Assembly: GCA_048264125.1 (NCBI GenBank)
Contig: JBLXDM010000011.1
Coordinates: 1-64,000 of the forward strand
Source of the DNA: M1-B18 sp048264125
GTDB taxonomy: Bacteria > Bacillota > Clostridia > Peptostreptococcales > Natronincolaceae
Direction: 5' to 3'
Length of the DNA stretch: 64,000 bases
Part shown: one piece after another, positions 1 through 8,163 of the stretch
Layout: each line of letters starts with the position of its first letter
Position numbering within the stretch: position 1 is the first letter of the stretch
Translations under genes and position numbers: made by a program
Notes under the pieces: generated by a model
Database searches by the model: none
What the model saw: only the letters and a program-made list of their open reading frames with translations
What the model was told of the DNA's origin: nothing

Positions 1-124
1 AGGCAGAAGGCAAAGAATATTTGCTGAATTACGGAACTGAATATTTCTGAAGAGCCCAGTGCGGTAGTTCCGCACGCCGGGATCTGTGCAGGGTGCGTCG
101 GGTAACTGGCGCATCTACCGTGAC
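1..124 (+). mobile_element. 3' end of a group II intron (domains V and VI)
   Basis: Positions 53-84 can fold as a group II intron domain V: a hairpin with GTGCGG paired to CCGCAC and an outer CCC/GGG helix. Positions 88-120 can fold as domain VI, with GTGCGTC paired to GGCGCAT and an unpaired A-containing apical part. The 3' boundary is probably near 124, after CTACCGTGAC. The sequence style resembles bacterial class C introns, which are known to insert behind terminators and at integron attC sites; that class assignment is from memory of the family and not a computed match. The rest of the intron lies outside the window. Confidence 0.62.
3..50 (+). CDS. C-terminal tail of group II intron-encoded protein (partial)
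   Basis: An open frame runs in from the left edge and stops at 48-50, three bases before domain V. Only 15 residues are visible, ending in GTEYF. In bacterial group II introns the reverse transcriptase-maturase ORF sits in domain IV and ends just upstream of domain V, so the position fits. The residues themselves are too few to prove the family; the assignment rests on the adjoining RNA structure. Confidence 0.35.
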   Translation, partial: AEGKEYLLNYGTEYF

Positions 125-196
125 GGCAGCACTGGCGCTATATTAATTTGGATAAGTAAAAATTATTTAAAATCCATGGTAAAAAAGGAGAAAAAC

Positions 197-1192
197 ATGG
201 AAATAGACAATATAATAGAAGCTGATTTTAGAGGATGTATCTCTGTAAAGAAATGCGGAGAAGTAGTTTTTCAAAAATCCTATGGATATGCTGATTTGCC
301 CAATAAAATAGAAAATGACGTTTGTACTAAATTTGCAACAGCTTCTGCAGGAAAGGTTTTTGTTGCAGTTGGAATTTTGCAACTTGTTGAGCAAGGGAAA
401 CTGCATTTTGATGATACTATTGGCAATCTTTTAGATTTTGATTTAGGGAAAATCGATAAAGATATTACAGTTAAGCAATTATTATGTCATACCTCTGGAA
501 TTCCTGACTATTTTGATGAAAGCATAATGGAAGAATATGATGAGCTCTGGCGTGACTATCCTAATTATAAAATCAGAACAAGCACTGATCTAATTCCACT
601 TTTTATAAATAAGCCTATGATGTATTCAGCAGGAGAAAAATTTCAATACAATAATACTGGATTTGTCATATTAGGCTTAATAATTGAAAAGGTAACAGGG
701 ATTCTATTTGATAAATACTTACTAGAACATGTTTTTAAGCCTTGTAACATGTTAGATACAGGATATTATGAACTTGATAGACTTCCGGCTAAATGTGCCA
801 ATGCATATATTTATGATGAAAAACGCAAGGAGTTTTATACAAATATTTATAGTGTAGATGTAAAAGGAACCGGTGCAGGAGGAGCATTTACTACTATTTT
901 AGATATAGAACGATTTTGGGAATATTTATTTGCTGGAAAATTACTCTCCCAAGATATGGTTAATCAAATGTTAATGCCAAAAAGTCATACAAATAGTCAG
1001 TATTATGGTTATGGCATTTGGCTTGATAAAACTGATGATAATACATATATTCCTTATTTTCAAGGGTGTGATCCAGGAGTGAGTTTTATATCATCTTATG
1101 ACATGAAAAACGATATATGTATTACAGCGGTAAGTAATTTTGGAGATAATGTATGGAAAATAAGAAAAGATATTTTAAATTCATTTAATTAA
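197..1192 (+). CDS. Serine hydrolase, class C beta-lactamase/PBP-like family
   Basis: A 331-residue protein of the beta-lactamase/esterase superfamily (PF00144). The active-site SxxK tetrad is S50-A-G-K53, the HTSG motif is at 98-101 and the YxN motif is Y151-N-N153. No signal peptide is visible, so it is probably cytosolic and more likely an esterase or peptidase than a periplasmic beta-lactamase. The frame is open back to 86, inside intron sequence, but an AAAAAGGAG ribosome binding site sits 6 nt before the ATG at 197, which I take as the start. The stop codon TAA is part of TAACAATGGG, the same string that begins the repeat elements further on, so this looks like the first cassette of the array. 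Confidence 0.85.
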   Translation: MEIDNIIEADFRGCISVKKCGEVVFQKSYGYADLPNKIENDVCTKFATASAGKVFVAVGILQLVEQGKLHFDDTIGNLLDFDLGKIDKDITVKQLLCHTSGIPDYFDESIMEEYDELWRDYPNYKIRTSTDLIPLFINKPMMYSAGEKFQYNNTGFVILGLIIEKVTGILFDKYLLEHVFKPCNMLDTGYYELDRLPAKCANAYIYDEKRKEFYTNIYSVDVKGTGAGGAFTTILDIERFWEYLFAGKLLSQDMVNQMLMPKSHTNSQYYGYGIWLDKTDDNTYIPYFQGCDPGVSFISSYDMKNDICITAVSNFGDNVWKIRKDILNSFN

Positions 1193-1221
1193 CAATGGGT
1201 AACCGATATATTCACTTCTAA

Positions 1222-1413
1222 TTGATATTTGGACATATTATTCTCATTTTCATAGCAATTATATTAATTAGTGTCTTTGGTTTCATATATTCAGGTGATG
1301 TGATACAAACAGGAGCAATAAATATTCTGTTAAGTTTTTTTGCACCTGCAAGCACCGACATGGAAGTCTATTTGATGGTATTTAAAAAATTATTTTATAA
1401 AAAGGAGTTGTAA
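1222..1413 (+). CDS. Possible small membrane peptide, perhaps a gene remnant
   Basis: A 63-residue frame with a TTG start and no clear ribosome binding site. The first half is strongly hydrophobic and could form one or two membrane helices, followed by a short basic tail ending in KKEL. The lack of an initiation signal and its place between two well-formed genes suggest the 3' remnant of a membrane protein gene rather than an intact gene. I do not recognise a family. Confidence 0.22.
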   Translation: MIFGHIILIFIAIILISVFGFIYSGDVIQTGAINILLSFFAPASTDMEVYLMVFKKLFYKKEL

Positions 1414-1468
1414 ACCCAAGCATCATAAAAAAGCAAATACATTAAAAAGGAGAAGGAGAGGGAGAGCT

Positions 1469-2488
1469 ATGATTATAGTTGGTACTATTTTTTTATCGAT
1501 TTTAGCAAGCTTAACAATTTGGATCTTAATAGCAGGTCCAAAACTCCCAGCAGAAACGGATGCTATTATCGATGAGGTACTAAATAATGAGTTACCCGAA
1601 CTGTTTACTGGTAAAACAGGTGTTGTTACATCAGACGGTTTGGATATTTGGTATGAGAGTATTTCTCCTAAAAATCAGTCGAAAGGGACTGTTTTGCTTA
1701 ACATTGGAATGGGAGCGAGTGCTTTAGATTGGCCTCCAAAATTTGTGCGGGAATTTGTTGACTCCGGCTATCAAGTAATTCGTTACGACCAAAGAGGAAC
1801 AGGGATGTCTGATTGGGTTGCTGATTGGGATAATAAAAATCCATATTCGTTAGTAGATATGGCAGGGGATGCTGTTGTGGTACTAGATGCACTTAAAATA
1901 AATGAAGCACATATTGTTGGGTTATCTATGGGAGGAATGATAGCACAAGAAATTGCTATCAATTATCCTGATAGAGTTACCACTCTTACGCTGATGTTGA
2001 CAACGGGTCATGCTGTAGATCCTGAAATGCCAGGACTAACCTCGCGTTACTTTATTAGTTCTATGGTGAAGGGAATTCCATTGTTAAAGTATCGTATAGC
2101 AGGCGGTGAGAAAAATTTGATTAAGGAACGGATTGCGAAAACAATTAGTGGGTTAGGATATGACGTCGACATCAAAGAAATTGCTGAGATGGCTTTATAT
2201 GATCTTCGAAAGCGAAAGGGTTTTAACTTTAGGGGAGTATTACAACATCGTAAAGCCGTGGAAGTTTCACCATCACGATATGAGAAACTAAAAACTATTG
2301 ATACTCGTACTCTTGTAATCCATGGAACTAATGACCAATTTATTCCGATTGAACATGGAAAGAAGCTCGTAGAACTGATACCAAATGCAAAGGGCTTATG
2401 GATAGATGGTATGGGTCATCTTTTTCCTGTACCAGATATGGATACATTAATAAAAAATATAATTTCACATTTTGAGGGTTTATCATAA
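1469..2488 (+). CDS. Alpha/beta hydrolase with N-terminal membrane anchor
   Basis: A 339-residue alpha/beta-hydrolase-fold protein. Residues 1-22 form a hydrophobic anchor or uncleaved signal, placing the catalytic domain outside the membrane. The nucleophile elbow is GLSMGG with S153, the acid is probably D289 in GTND, and the histidine is H317 in GMGH, giving a complete triad. Overall layout resembles haloperoxidase/epoxide-hydrolase-like esterases; the substrate cannot be told. An AAGGAGAAGGAGAGG-rich leader precedes the ATG. It is the last gene before the first full repeat element. Confidence 0.85.
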   Translation: MIIVGTIFLSILASLTIWILIAGPKLPAETDAIIDEVLNNELPELFTGKTGVVTSDGLDIWYESISPKNQSKGTVLLNIGMGASALDWPPKFVREFVDSGYQVIRYDQRGTGMSDWVADWDNKNPYSLVDMAGDAVVVLDALKINEAHIVGLSMGGMIAQEIAINYPDRVTTLTLMLTTGHAVDPEMPGLTSRYFISSMVKGIPLLKYRIAGGEKNLIKERIAKTISGLGYDVDIKEIAEMALYDLRKRKGFNFRGVLQHRKAVEVSPSRYEKLKTIDTRTLVIHGTNDQFIPIEHGKKLVELIPNAKGLWIDGMGHLFPVPDMDTLIKNIISHFEGLS

Positions 2489-2590
2489 ATAACTTAGTTC
2501 AATGCTGGTAACTATATGGGTTTAAAATCAGCAATTGGATTATAGATATAATAGTAGTGTTTTTGGGGCAAAAATGCATTATTACTCCCT

Positions 2591-2741
2591 ATAACAATGT
2601 TTTTGCACAAGGGTGCTGGCTAAACATGTCAAGGGAAAGGTCAGCGCACCACATCCCTTCACTGGGAGCGAAACTCCGCCAAGGGGTATTCCTTTAGGGT
2701 CCAGTTCAGGGATGTCACGAGTGCAAGGTTTTAGACGTCAT
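2591..2741 (+). repeat. attC-like structured repeat element, copy 1 (near complete)
   Basis: About 151 bp, starting ATAACAATG and ending GACGTCAT. Nested pairings can be read by eye: TTGCAC with GTGCAA, GGTGCTGGC with GTCAGCGCACC, ACATCCC with GGGATGT, ACTGG with CCAGT, and a GGAG/CTCC hairpin at the centre. It closely matches the copy at 9117-9267 over its whole length. The final GTCAT would be GTTAT in an intact attC core, so this end may be mutated. The 367-bp gap 2489-2855 holds this element and a promoter but no gene. The string GATATAATAGTAGT occurs on both sides (2545-2558 and 2802-2815). Confidence 0.7.
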
Positions 2742-2800
2742 ACCAATATTAGAGAAACTCTCTGGCGTAAGGATTAGACAAGAATAAAATCCTCCAAATA

Positions 2801-2809
2801 TGATATAAT
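2801..2809 (+). promoter_or_regulatory. Extended -10 promoter for the toxin-antitoxin pair
   Basis: TGATATAAT forms a TG-N-TATAAT extended -10 motif 47 nt before the antitoxin ATG. No good -35 hexamer is spaced correctly, which is tolerated for extended -10 promoters. It would give the toxin-antitoxin pair its own transcription. Confidence 0.45.
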
Positions 2810-2855
2810 AGTAGTAAGGAAAGTAAGGAAAACAAAGAATAGGAGTGATAATTAA

Positions 2856-3131
2856 ATGGAAATGGCAAAAATTTCATCAAAAGGTCAAATCACAATACCG
2901 GTAGAGATTAGAAAGAAGTTAAAACTGAAAGAAGGGGATAAAGTTCTTTTCATTCAGGAGGGAGATAAAATTATATTTACGAATGCATCAATAATTGCAC
3001 TTGAAAAAATACAGCAAGATATGGCTGGTGTAGCAGAAAAGAATGAAATTTACTCAGAAGAAGATGTTATGGGATTAGTAAAAGAAGTGAGAAAAGAGAT
3101 TAGGAAGAAGCAAAATGAGAATAATGATTGA
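2856..3131 (+). CDS. AbrB/MazE-type antitoxin
   Basis: A 91-residue protein with an N-terminal AbrB swapped-hairpin DNA-binding domain: residues 4-20 carry the characteristic KISSKGQITIP segment followed by IRKKLKL and EGDKV. The C-terminal 40 residues are charged and probably wrap the toxin. It overlaps the downstream PIN-domain gene by 17 bp, the usual antitoxin-first arrangement, and such antitoxins normally repress their own promoter. The ATG follows an AGGAG site. Toxin-antitoxin pairs are typical passengers of integron cassette arrays, where they help keep the array from being lost. Confidence 0.88.
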   Translation: MEMAKISSKGQITIPVEIRKKLKLKEGDKVLFIQEGDKIIFTNASIIALEKIQQDMAGVAEKNEIYSEEDVMGLVKEVRKEIRKKQNENND

Positions 3132-3525
3132 TACAAATGTAATCATTTCAGCTATTTTATTTCCCAGTTCCCTTCCTTCTACTTTAATTAAAAGTATCTC
3201 GACTAAACATGAAATTGTATTATGTACTCAAATTGTAGACGAGTTATATAGAATATTTAAAAGAAAGTTTGAAGAAAAAACAAGTTCCCTTGAAGCATTT
3301 CTGACTGAACTGAATTATGACTTAGTTTATACTCCTCATAACATTGAAAAAGAAAAGTTTCCTTTCATAAGAGATGAAAATGATTTTCCAATCTTAGTAT
3401 CAGCAATCATCGATAGTGTTGACGTTATAATCACAGGTGATAAAGATTTTTTAGAAGTTGAGATTGAATTTCCACAAATAATGACTGCTAGAGAGTTTTT
3501 GGAACAAGATAGCGAGGAAAAGTAA
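3115..3525 (+). CDS. PIN-domain toxin (VapC-like, COG1569 type)
   Basis: A 136-residue PIN-domain ribonuclease. The acidic cluster that binds the catalytic metal is visible: D6 in the N-terminal MIDTN, E43 in DELYR, D90, and D109/D111 in GDKD. Such proteins cleave RNA when freed from their partner antitoxin. The start overlaps the end of the AbrB gene, implying translational coupling. Its stop codon lies inside a 23-nt relic of a group II intron 3' end, so the last few residues may have been altered when that sequence joined. Confidence 0.87.
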   Translation: MRIMIDTNVIISAILFPSSLPSTLIKSISTKHEIVLCTQIVDELYRIFKRKFEEKTSSLEAFLTELNYDLVYTPHNIEKEKFPFIRDENDFPILVSAIIDSVDVIITGDKDFLEVEIEFPQIMTAREFLEQDSEEK

Positions 3526-3544
3526 CTGACGCGTCTACCGTCAC
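3522..3544 (+). mobile_element. Relic of a group II intron 3' end (domain VI tail)
   Basis: These 23 bases match positions 102-124 of the window at 20 of 23 positions; both read GTAACTG, then CGC, then TCTACCGT. No domain V is present here, so it is only a scar. The match includes the toxin gene's TAA stop. It suggests that a related intron once sat at this gene boundary or that recombination joined an intron end to it. Confidence 0.5.
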
Positions 3545-3591
3545 TCTGACAGCTGAAGTTAAATAAAGGTATTAGAAGGGGGAAGTGTTAA

Positions 3592-4524
3592 ATGATAAAT
3601 GGCCAGTTAAGGCTAAATATTAATGAATTCATTAAACTAAACAAGCAAAACCATGCATCAGATTATAAAGTTATTTATCAAGATGAAGTTGATGAATATA
3701 CACGTCTTCTAATCAATTATGTTGGAAGTGAAGACGATACTATTCCAGCATTTTTATTAATACCAAGGGGTGAAGGACCATTTCCAGCAGTGCTGATACA
3801 TCATCAGCACAATGGGGAGAGACATTTAGGTAAAAGCGAAGTTTGCGGACTTTATGGTGATCCGTTGCAAGCATTTGGTGCTGAATTAGTAAAGAAAGGT
3901 TTCGTTGTACTTGCGCCCGATTCTATCTGCTTCGAAGATAGAAGGAAAAATAAAAAAGGAATAACTCCAGATGAAGAGGCAGATTTTTTACAACATTACA
4001 ATGAAATGTGCTACAGGATATTAAAAGGCAACTCATTAATGAAAAAGGTGATTGAGGATGCTGATATTGGATTTGATATCCTAAAAAGTCATAAGATAGT
4101 AGATAAAAGTCGCATTGGAGTCTTAGGGCATTCTTATGGTGGAAATACTGTTTTATTTCAGGCAGCTGTTAATGAAGAAATCAAGTTTGCATGTTCAAGC
4201 GGTGCAGCTTGTACATACAAAAATAAAATTGAATTTGGAACAGGTATTGAAATGGCAGAAGTGATACCTGGACTTATTGAAAAGTATGATATTTCCGATT
4301 TAGTAAAGTGCATAGCACCAAGACCTATTCTGATAGTCTCTGCATCAAACGACAAGTATTCAAAGGACGCTGATTATATTGAACTTCAATCAAAAAATGT
4401 CTTTGAAGAATTAGGAGTCAAGGAAAATTTGGAACATAAAAAGTATTTCGGTGGGCATGGATTAACCGAGGAGAGGTTTGATTATATAATTGACTGGATA
4501 ACAAATGTAGTAAAGAAAATTTAA
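3592..4524 (+). CDS. Dienelactone-hydrolase-like alpha/beta hydrolase
   Basis: A 310-residue cytosolic alpha/beta hydrolase. The nucleophile elbow is GHSYGG with S181; the acid is likely in SNDKY near residue 251; the histidine is in GGHGL near the C-terminus. The N-terminal part with AFLLIP and VLIHHQHNG resembles the acetyl-xylan-esterase/dienelactone hydrolase group, which acts on small esters. A GAAGGGGGAAG site precedes the ATG. The stop codon reads TAACATG, again the TAAC pattern seen at cassette ends, though no repeat element follows. Confidence 0.8.
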   Translation: MINGQLRLNINEFIKLNKQNHASDYKVIYQDEVDEYTRLLINYVGSEDDTIPAFLLIPRGEGPFPAVLIHHQHNGERHLGKSEVCGLYGDPLQAFGAELVKKGFVVLAPDSICFEDRRKNKKGITPDEEADFLQHYNEMCYRILKGNSLMKKVIEDADIGFDILKSHKIVDKSRIGVLGHSYGGNTVLFQAAVNEEIKFACSSGAACTYKNKIEFGTGIEMAEVIPGLIEKYDISDLVKCIAPRPILIVSASNDKYSKDADYIELQSKNVFEELGVKENLEHKKYFGGHGLTEERFDYIIDWITNVVKKI

Positions 4525-4647
4525 CATGATTTTTATATGGGAAATAGACATAGTGTAGTATACCAGCCATCAGATAACAGTATGTTTATGGTAGGGGAAT
4601 AAGATTTATCAACTGGAACCTTTAAAAAGATTTGAGGGAGTGGCATA

Positions 4648-5100
4648 ATGAATATTATATCAGTAAAGGAAAAACCGGAATATAAGGAAAAAGCAACTCA
4701 ATACATTCAAAGCAAATGGGCAAGCAAAGATAGTTTGATGATATATACGGACTGTATTAGTAATTGTATAACAACCTCAAGCCCATTACCACAATGGTAT
4801 TTGCTAGAGGATAATGGAGTTCCTATTGGTTGTGCAGGACTTATTACAAATGATTTTATTAGTAGAATGGATTTGTATCCTTGGGTTTGTGCTCTTTATA
4901 TTGAAAAAGATTATAGGGGAAATACCTATGGTTCAATGTTGTTGGAAAAAGCAAAAGAAGATGCGAAGAAAGGCGGTTTCTCTTCCTTATATCTTTGCAC
5001 TGACCATATTGGATATTACGAAAAATATGGGTTTACTTATATTGGACAAGGTTACCACCCTTGGGGTGAGAGTTCTCGAATATATGAGTCAATTTTATAG
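4648..5100 (+). CDS. GNAT family N-acetyltransferase
   Basis: A 150-residue single-domain acetyl-CoA-dependent acetyltransferase. The central beta strand WVCALYI is followed by the acetyl-CoA pyrophosphate loop R-G-N-T-Y-G and helix, and near the C-terminus YYEKYGF is the typical GNAT motif B. Its acceptor is unknown. The ATG has a GAGGGAG site. A second long frame overlaps it at 4814-5179 but is only a shadow. Confidence 0.85.
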   Translation: MNIISVKEKPEYKEKATQYIQSKWASKDSLMIYTDCISNCITTSSPLPQWYLLEDNGVPIGCAGLITNDFISRMDLYPWVCALYIEKDYRGNTYGSMLLEKAKEDAKKGGFSSLYLCTDHIGYYEKYGFTYIGQGYHPWGESSRIYESIL

Positions 5101-5178
5101 TAATACAGCATTGTTTAAGCCATCGCACTCTAAATGCTTAGTTATAGAAGTTTTTATGAATAGTGAGGGGTTACGGTA

Positions 5179-6654
5179 ATGAAAAAATTGAACTATAGAA
5201 TCACCATGACTGCCATATTATTGATAACTTTGATGTTTTTTACCGCATGTGGAAACGCTGATGAACAACTGACAGCTAATGAAGCGCTGACAACTAATGA
5301 ACAATTGAGCTCCGATGAGGAACCTATATCCGAAGAACAGCTGACAATTGAAGACTTTTTAAGTGATTTTGATTACCTTATGCAAACAATGGAAGACACC
5401 TTTCCGTATTTTGGCGTAGCAGAAAGAAGATTGGGTGTTGATATAAGGGCATTAGGCAGGGAAACACGTGCTATGATAGAGAATTACCCTTACTCCCTTG
5501 AAGGTCGTGCAAATGAACTGGGTATTTCCTTGGAGGAGATGCCTGACTTAGATGAGCATATTTTCTGGAGCATCATTCGCCATGAATTTTTCTCGGATTT
5601 CTTTGGGCTTGGGCATGCCATCCCCTTCGATTATAGACGATATACTTCTTCAAAACCTTCTTATACAAGCTTGATAAGTTCGTTTTACACAGTCAACAAT
5701 TACGATGTATTCACTAATCTTGTGCCCCAAAGGTTCTACCAAGAACAGCAAGCCCTTTTTAATATTCTAGCTGAAAATCAAGCAGATCTTTTCCAATTTA
5801 TTTTTCGTCAAGAACCTCCGGCTGAAAAGTCCAACAGCCCGAGACCTATGCTTGAAACAGAAATTATTAAGGAAGACAGGATCGCATACTTAAAGGTAGC
5901 AAATTTTGCGAATTTCAATTTAAATACGATGGTTGAATTGAGAAGCTTTTACCGTGATATCCAAGAATATGAGCACTTGATTATTGATATCAGGGACAAT
6001 GAAGGAGGCAACGTAAATTTCTGGAGAATGTACATTATGAAAGCCCTTTGGCCGGAGGGCAAAAATATGCCCGATATGCCATTATACGCTTTTTACCGAG
6101 ACAGCGAACTTGGAAAAGCATTTGGGGAAGATAATGTTCAAACTGCAGCAAAGTATTCAACTTATATACCTCAAACTGATGGGTTGCTTACAGTAAAGGA
6201 AATGATGGAATTATATAATTTGCCCCATATTAATGAGGATGATTTAGAAGATTTAGCTTATGGTGTCAGGTTCAGTACCAGTATAAGCAATATCGAAGAT
6301 CAGCATATAAGACAGTTTGGATTTCGAGAAATTTCTTATCCCTTTGATGGAGAAATATGGCTTTTAACCAATGAAAACAACTTCTCCTCGGCGGCCCTCT
6401 TTGCCCGTCACGCAAAAGAAATGGAGTTTGCCACCCTTGTAGGAGATGAGACAGGAGGGGCATATACTGCAAATGGAGGGGCCCACTTTGCCTTGCCCAA
6501 CACCGGGATTATATTAAGGTGGGATATAGACTATTTAACGGATCGTTACGGTCGGGCTTTAAATGAGTTCACTACCACCCCCCACCACTTTAACCGCCCT
6601 GGTATGGATGCCATGGAGACTGTTTTGCAGTTAATAGAAGAAGGCAGCTATTGA
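5179..6654 (+). CDS. S41-family (tail-specific protease-like) lipoprotein
   Basis: A 491-residue exported lipoprotein. The lipobox FTAC puts the lipidated cysteine at residue 24. Residues 27-60 are acidic with degenerate repeats of E-Q-L-T/S. The C-terminal half carries S41 peptidase signatures: LIIDIRDNEGG, then NNFSSAALFA with the probable nucleophile serine, then GDETGGAY. No PDZ domain is evident. Family members cleave unfolded proteins or peptides at the outer face of the membrane. It starts 12 nt after a GAGGGG site and stands alone. Confidence 0.82.
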   Translation: MKKLNYRITMTAILLITLMFFTACGNADEQLTANEALTTNEQLSSDEEPISEEQLTIEDFLSDFDYLMQTMEDTFPYFGVAERRLGVDIRALGRETRAMIENYPYSLEGRANELGISLEEMPDLDEHIFWSIIRHEFFSDFFGLGHAIPFDYRRYTSSKPSYTSLISSFYTVNNYDVFTNLVPQRFYQEQQALFNILAENQADLFQFIFRQEPPAEKSNSPRPMLETEIIKEDRIAYLKVANFANFNLNTMVELRSFYRDIQEYEHLIIDIRDNEGGNVNFWRMYIMKALWPEGKNMPDMPLYAFYRDSELGKAFGEDNVQTAAKYSTYIPQTDGLLTVKEMMELYNLPHINEDDLEDLAYGVRFSTSISNIEDQHIRQFGFREISYPFDGEIWLLTNENNFSSAALFARHAKEMEFATLVGDETGGAYTANGGAHFALPNTGIILRWDIDYLTDRYGRALNEFTTTPHHFNRPGMDAMETVLQLIEEGSY

Positions 6655-6747
6655 TGAGAAAGAACGTAGGACATTCTACAATAAAATTTTAGATACACAG
6701 GTGACAATTTGTTTTGATATATTTATATAGAGGTATTAGGAATAAAA

Positions 6748-6885
6748 TTGATAGACTATCTTCCAGAAAGCAAGGAAAAGAGCCAAATAAAAAGCCATTT
6801 TGAATCTTGGGAGAAAGATCAAACTAAAAGTAAATGGAGAAGACTAAATGAAGAAAAAGAAGAAGTCGAATATTCCAAGACATAA
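6748..6885 (+). CDS. Possible small charged ORF, overlapping the next gene
   Basis: A 45-residue frame starts with TTG after TTAGGA and ends inside the next gene, overlapping it by 38 bp. It is rich in Lys and Glu with no membrane segment. It may be a short gene, or the tail of a lost gene truncated at its 5' side. No family recognised; the support is only the open frame and a passable ribosome binding site. Confidence 0.2.
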   Translation: MIDYLPESKEKSQIKSHFESWEKDQTKSKWRRLNEEKEEVEYSKT

Positions 6886-7312
6886 AAGAATGAAAAGAGC
6901 ATCAAGGCTGCAGGCTGCAAAAATTTGGATTCCAAAATATGAAGGTAAGAATATAGTTAGAGGTTACAGTAAGCACTTTGCTGTGGACAAACTATGTGCA
7001 ATTAAAGAATTACAGATTCTGGGAATTGCAATAGAGCCCGAGTATATAAAACAACTTAAAATAACCTTAAGAGGCAATGAGCAGGCAAGACAACTTCGTA
7101 AATTGCAAAAGGAGCAAGAGAAGGATTTAATTATGGATAATGATTCAGATGAAACATTTTGCTTTATAGCAGGATATACATCTGGGGGAGTGCCATTTGG
7201 AGTTACCTGGGATGAGATGGATATGGAAACAAATTTGGATGAACGTGAAATAGATATGGAAAATAACGAGTTTAATGTATTAATTGATGAAGATGATGAC
7301 ATTCCGTTTTAG
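6848..7312 (+). CDS. Conserved hypothetical protein, basic N-terminus, acidic C-terminus
   Basis: A 154-residue protein. The first 25 residues are very basic (KKKKK, then KRMKRASR); residues 25-85 contain an alpha-helical segment with KHF and CAIKELQILG; the last 60 residues are strongly acidic and end in DEDDDIPF. Proteins of this layout occur in other Firmicutes as hypothetical proteins; I cannot assign a function. A GGAG site sits 9 nt before the ATG. The gene is followed almost directly by a partial repeat element at 7321. Confidence 0.6.
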   Translation: MKKKKKSNIPRHKRMKRASRLQAAKIWIPKYEGKNIVRGYSKHFAVDKLCAIKELQILGIAIEPEYIKQLKITLRGNEQARQLRKLQKEQEKDLIMDNDSDETFCFIAGYTSGGVPFGVTWDEMDMETNLDEREIDMENNEFNVLIDEDDDIPF

Positions 7313-7320
7313 CCACAGTA

Positions 7321-7417
7321 AAAGGGATAGGTCAGAGCACCACATCCCTTCGCTGGGAGTGAAGCTAATTTCTTTAGAGTCCAGTTGAAAGGCGTCGGGA
7401 ATAGCAGTCGTTATGAC
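7321..7417 (+). repeat. attC-like repeat element, 5'-truncated copy
   Basis: About 97 bp matching the right two thirds of the full copies: GGTCAG-AGCACCACATCCCTTC, then CTGGGAGTGAAGCT, then GTCCAGTT, ending AGTCGTTATGAC. The TAACAATG start and left arm are missing. This copy keeps an intact GTTAT at the 3' core. It lies between the hypothetical gene (stop at 7312) and the next GNAT gene (start 7483), so it separates two single-gene units. Confidence 0.65.
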
Positions 7418-7482
7418 CCATAGTTGCTAAAGAATAACAATGGTTTTTAAAATTATAGAACTTGAATGAAGGGGAAAACAAA

Positions 7483-7923
7483 ATGAGCATAGAGTTAAGA
7501 GAAATAACTATGGCGAATTTTTATGAATGTATAAACCTGAAGTTAAAAAAAGAACAGGAAAATTTTGTTGCATCAAATACATATTCTTTAGCTGAAGCAA
7601 AAGCTGATAATGTATCGATCCCACTTGCTATATATCATAATGACAAAATGATAGGTTTTACTATGTTTTGGTTTGACGAAAAAAATGAAATGGGATGGAT
7701 TGACCGGTTAATGATAGATGAAAAGTACCAAAAAAATGGTTTTGGAAAAGAAACTATGATCGAAGTAATTCGTATATTAAAAGAGAATGAAAAATGCAAA
7801 AAAATAAGAACTAGTTTTGGGCTAAAAAATGAAGCTGCAGGAAAGCTATATGATAGCTTAGGGTTTGTGAAAACAGGTGAACTATCTGATGGTGAAGTTG
7901 TTTGTATTCTACAATTGAAATAA
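7483..7923 (+). CDS. GNAT acetyltransferase, diamine (BltD/SpeG-like) type
   Basis: A 146-residue acetyltransferase. The N-terminal REIT...FYECINLK and ENFVASNTYSLAEAKA resemble spermine/spermidine acetyltransferases of the BltD group, and the acetyl-CoA loop is Q-K-N-G-F-G. The C-terminal motif is KLYDSLGF. The frame is open from a TTG at 7462, but the AAGGGG site 8 nt before ATG 7483 decides the start. It sits between a repeat copy ending at 7417 and another at about 7995, making a clean one-gene cassette. Confidence 0.82.
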   Translation: MSIELREITMANFYECINLKLKKEQENFVASNTYSLAEAKADNVSIPLAIYHNDKMIGFTMFWFDEKNEMGWIDRLMIDEKYQKNGFGKETMIEVIRILKENEKCKKIRTSFGLKNEAAGKLYDSLGFVKTGELSDGEVVCILQLK

Positions 7924-7994
7924 TAATGGTAAGGTCTGAACACATTAATTTGATAGCAAAGGTTTCTTTATTAAAAAACTTTTCAGAAACTATA

Positions 7995-8064
7995 AACTGC
8001 CACCGCCAGGGGGCAAGGATATGAGTGTCCAGCTCGAAGGCGTCGGTAATGCGAGATGTTACAG
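7995..8064 (+). repeat. attC-like repeat element, decayed 3' half
   Basis: Roughly 70 bp resembling the right half of the full element: CCGCCAGGGGG, GTCCAGCTCGAAGGCGTC and a terminal GCGAGATGTTAC. The last 25 bp keep the GTCG-purine-rich spacer and a GTT core. The left half cannot be recognised in 7924-7994. It lies between the BltD-like gene and the DUF5131 gene. Confidence 0.5.
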
Positions 8065-8163
8065 GAAATAGTAATATCGGAGATTTTCTCAGTATTCTAT
8101 TGAAAAGACGAGGAAATACACAATGGTTTAATAATGCGAAGTACAGGTAAGGAAGGTGAAGCT

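Noticed and set aside
4814..5179. A 121-residue plus-strand frame
   Set aside because: It overlaps the GNAT at 4648 in another frame, lacks a ribosome site and has no family features; a shadow.
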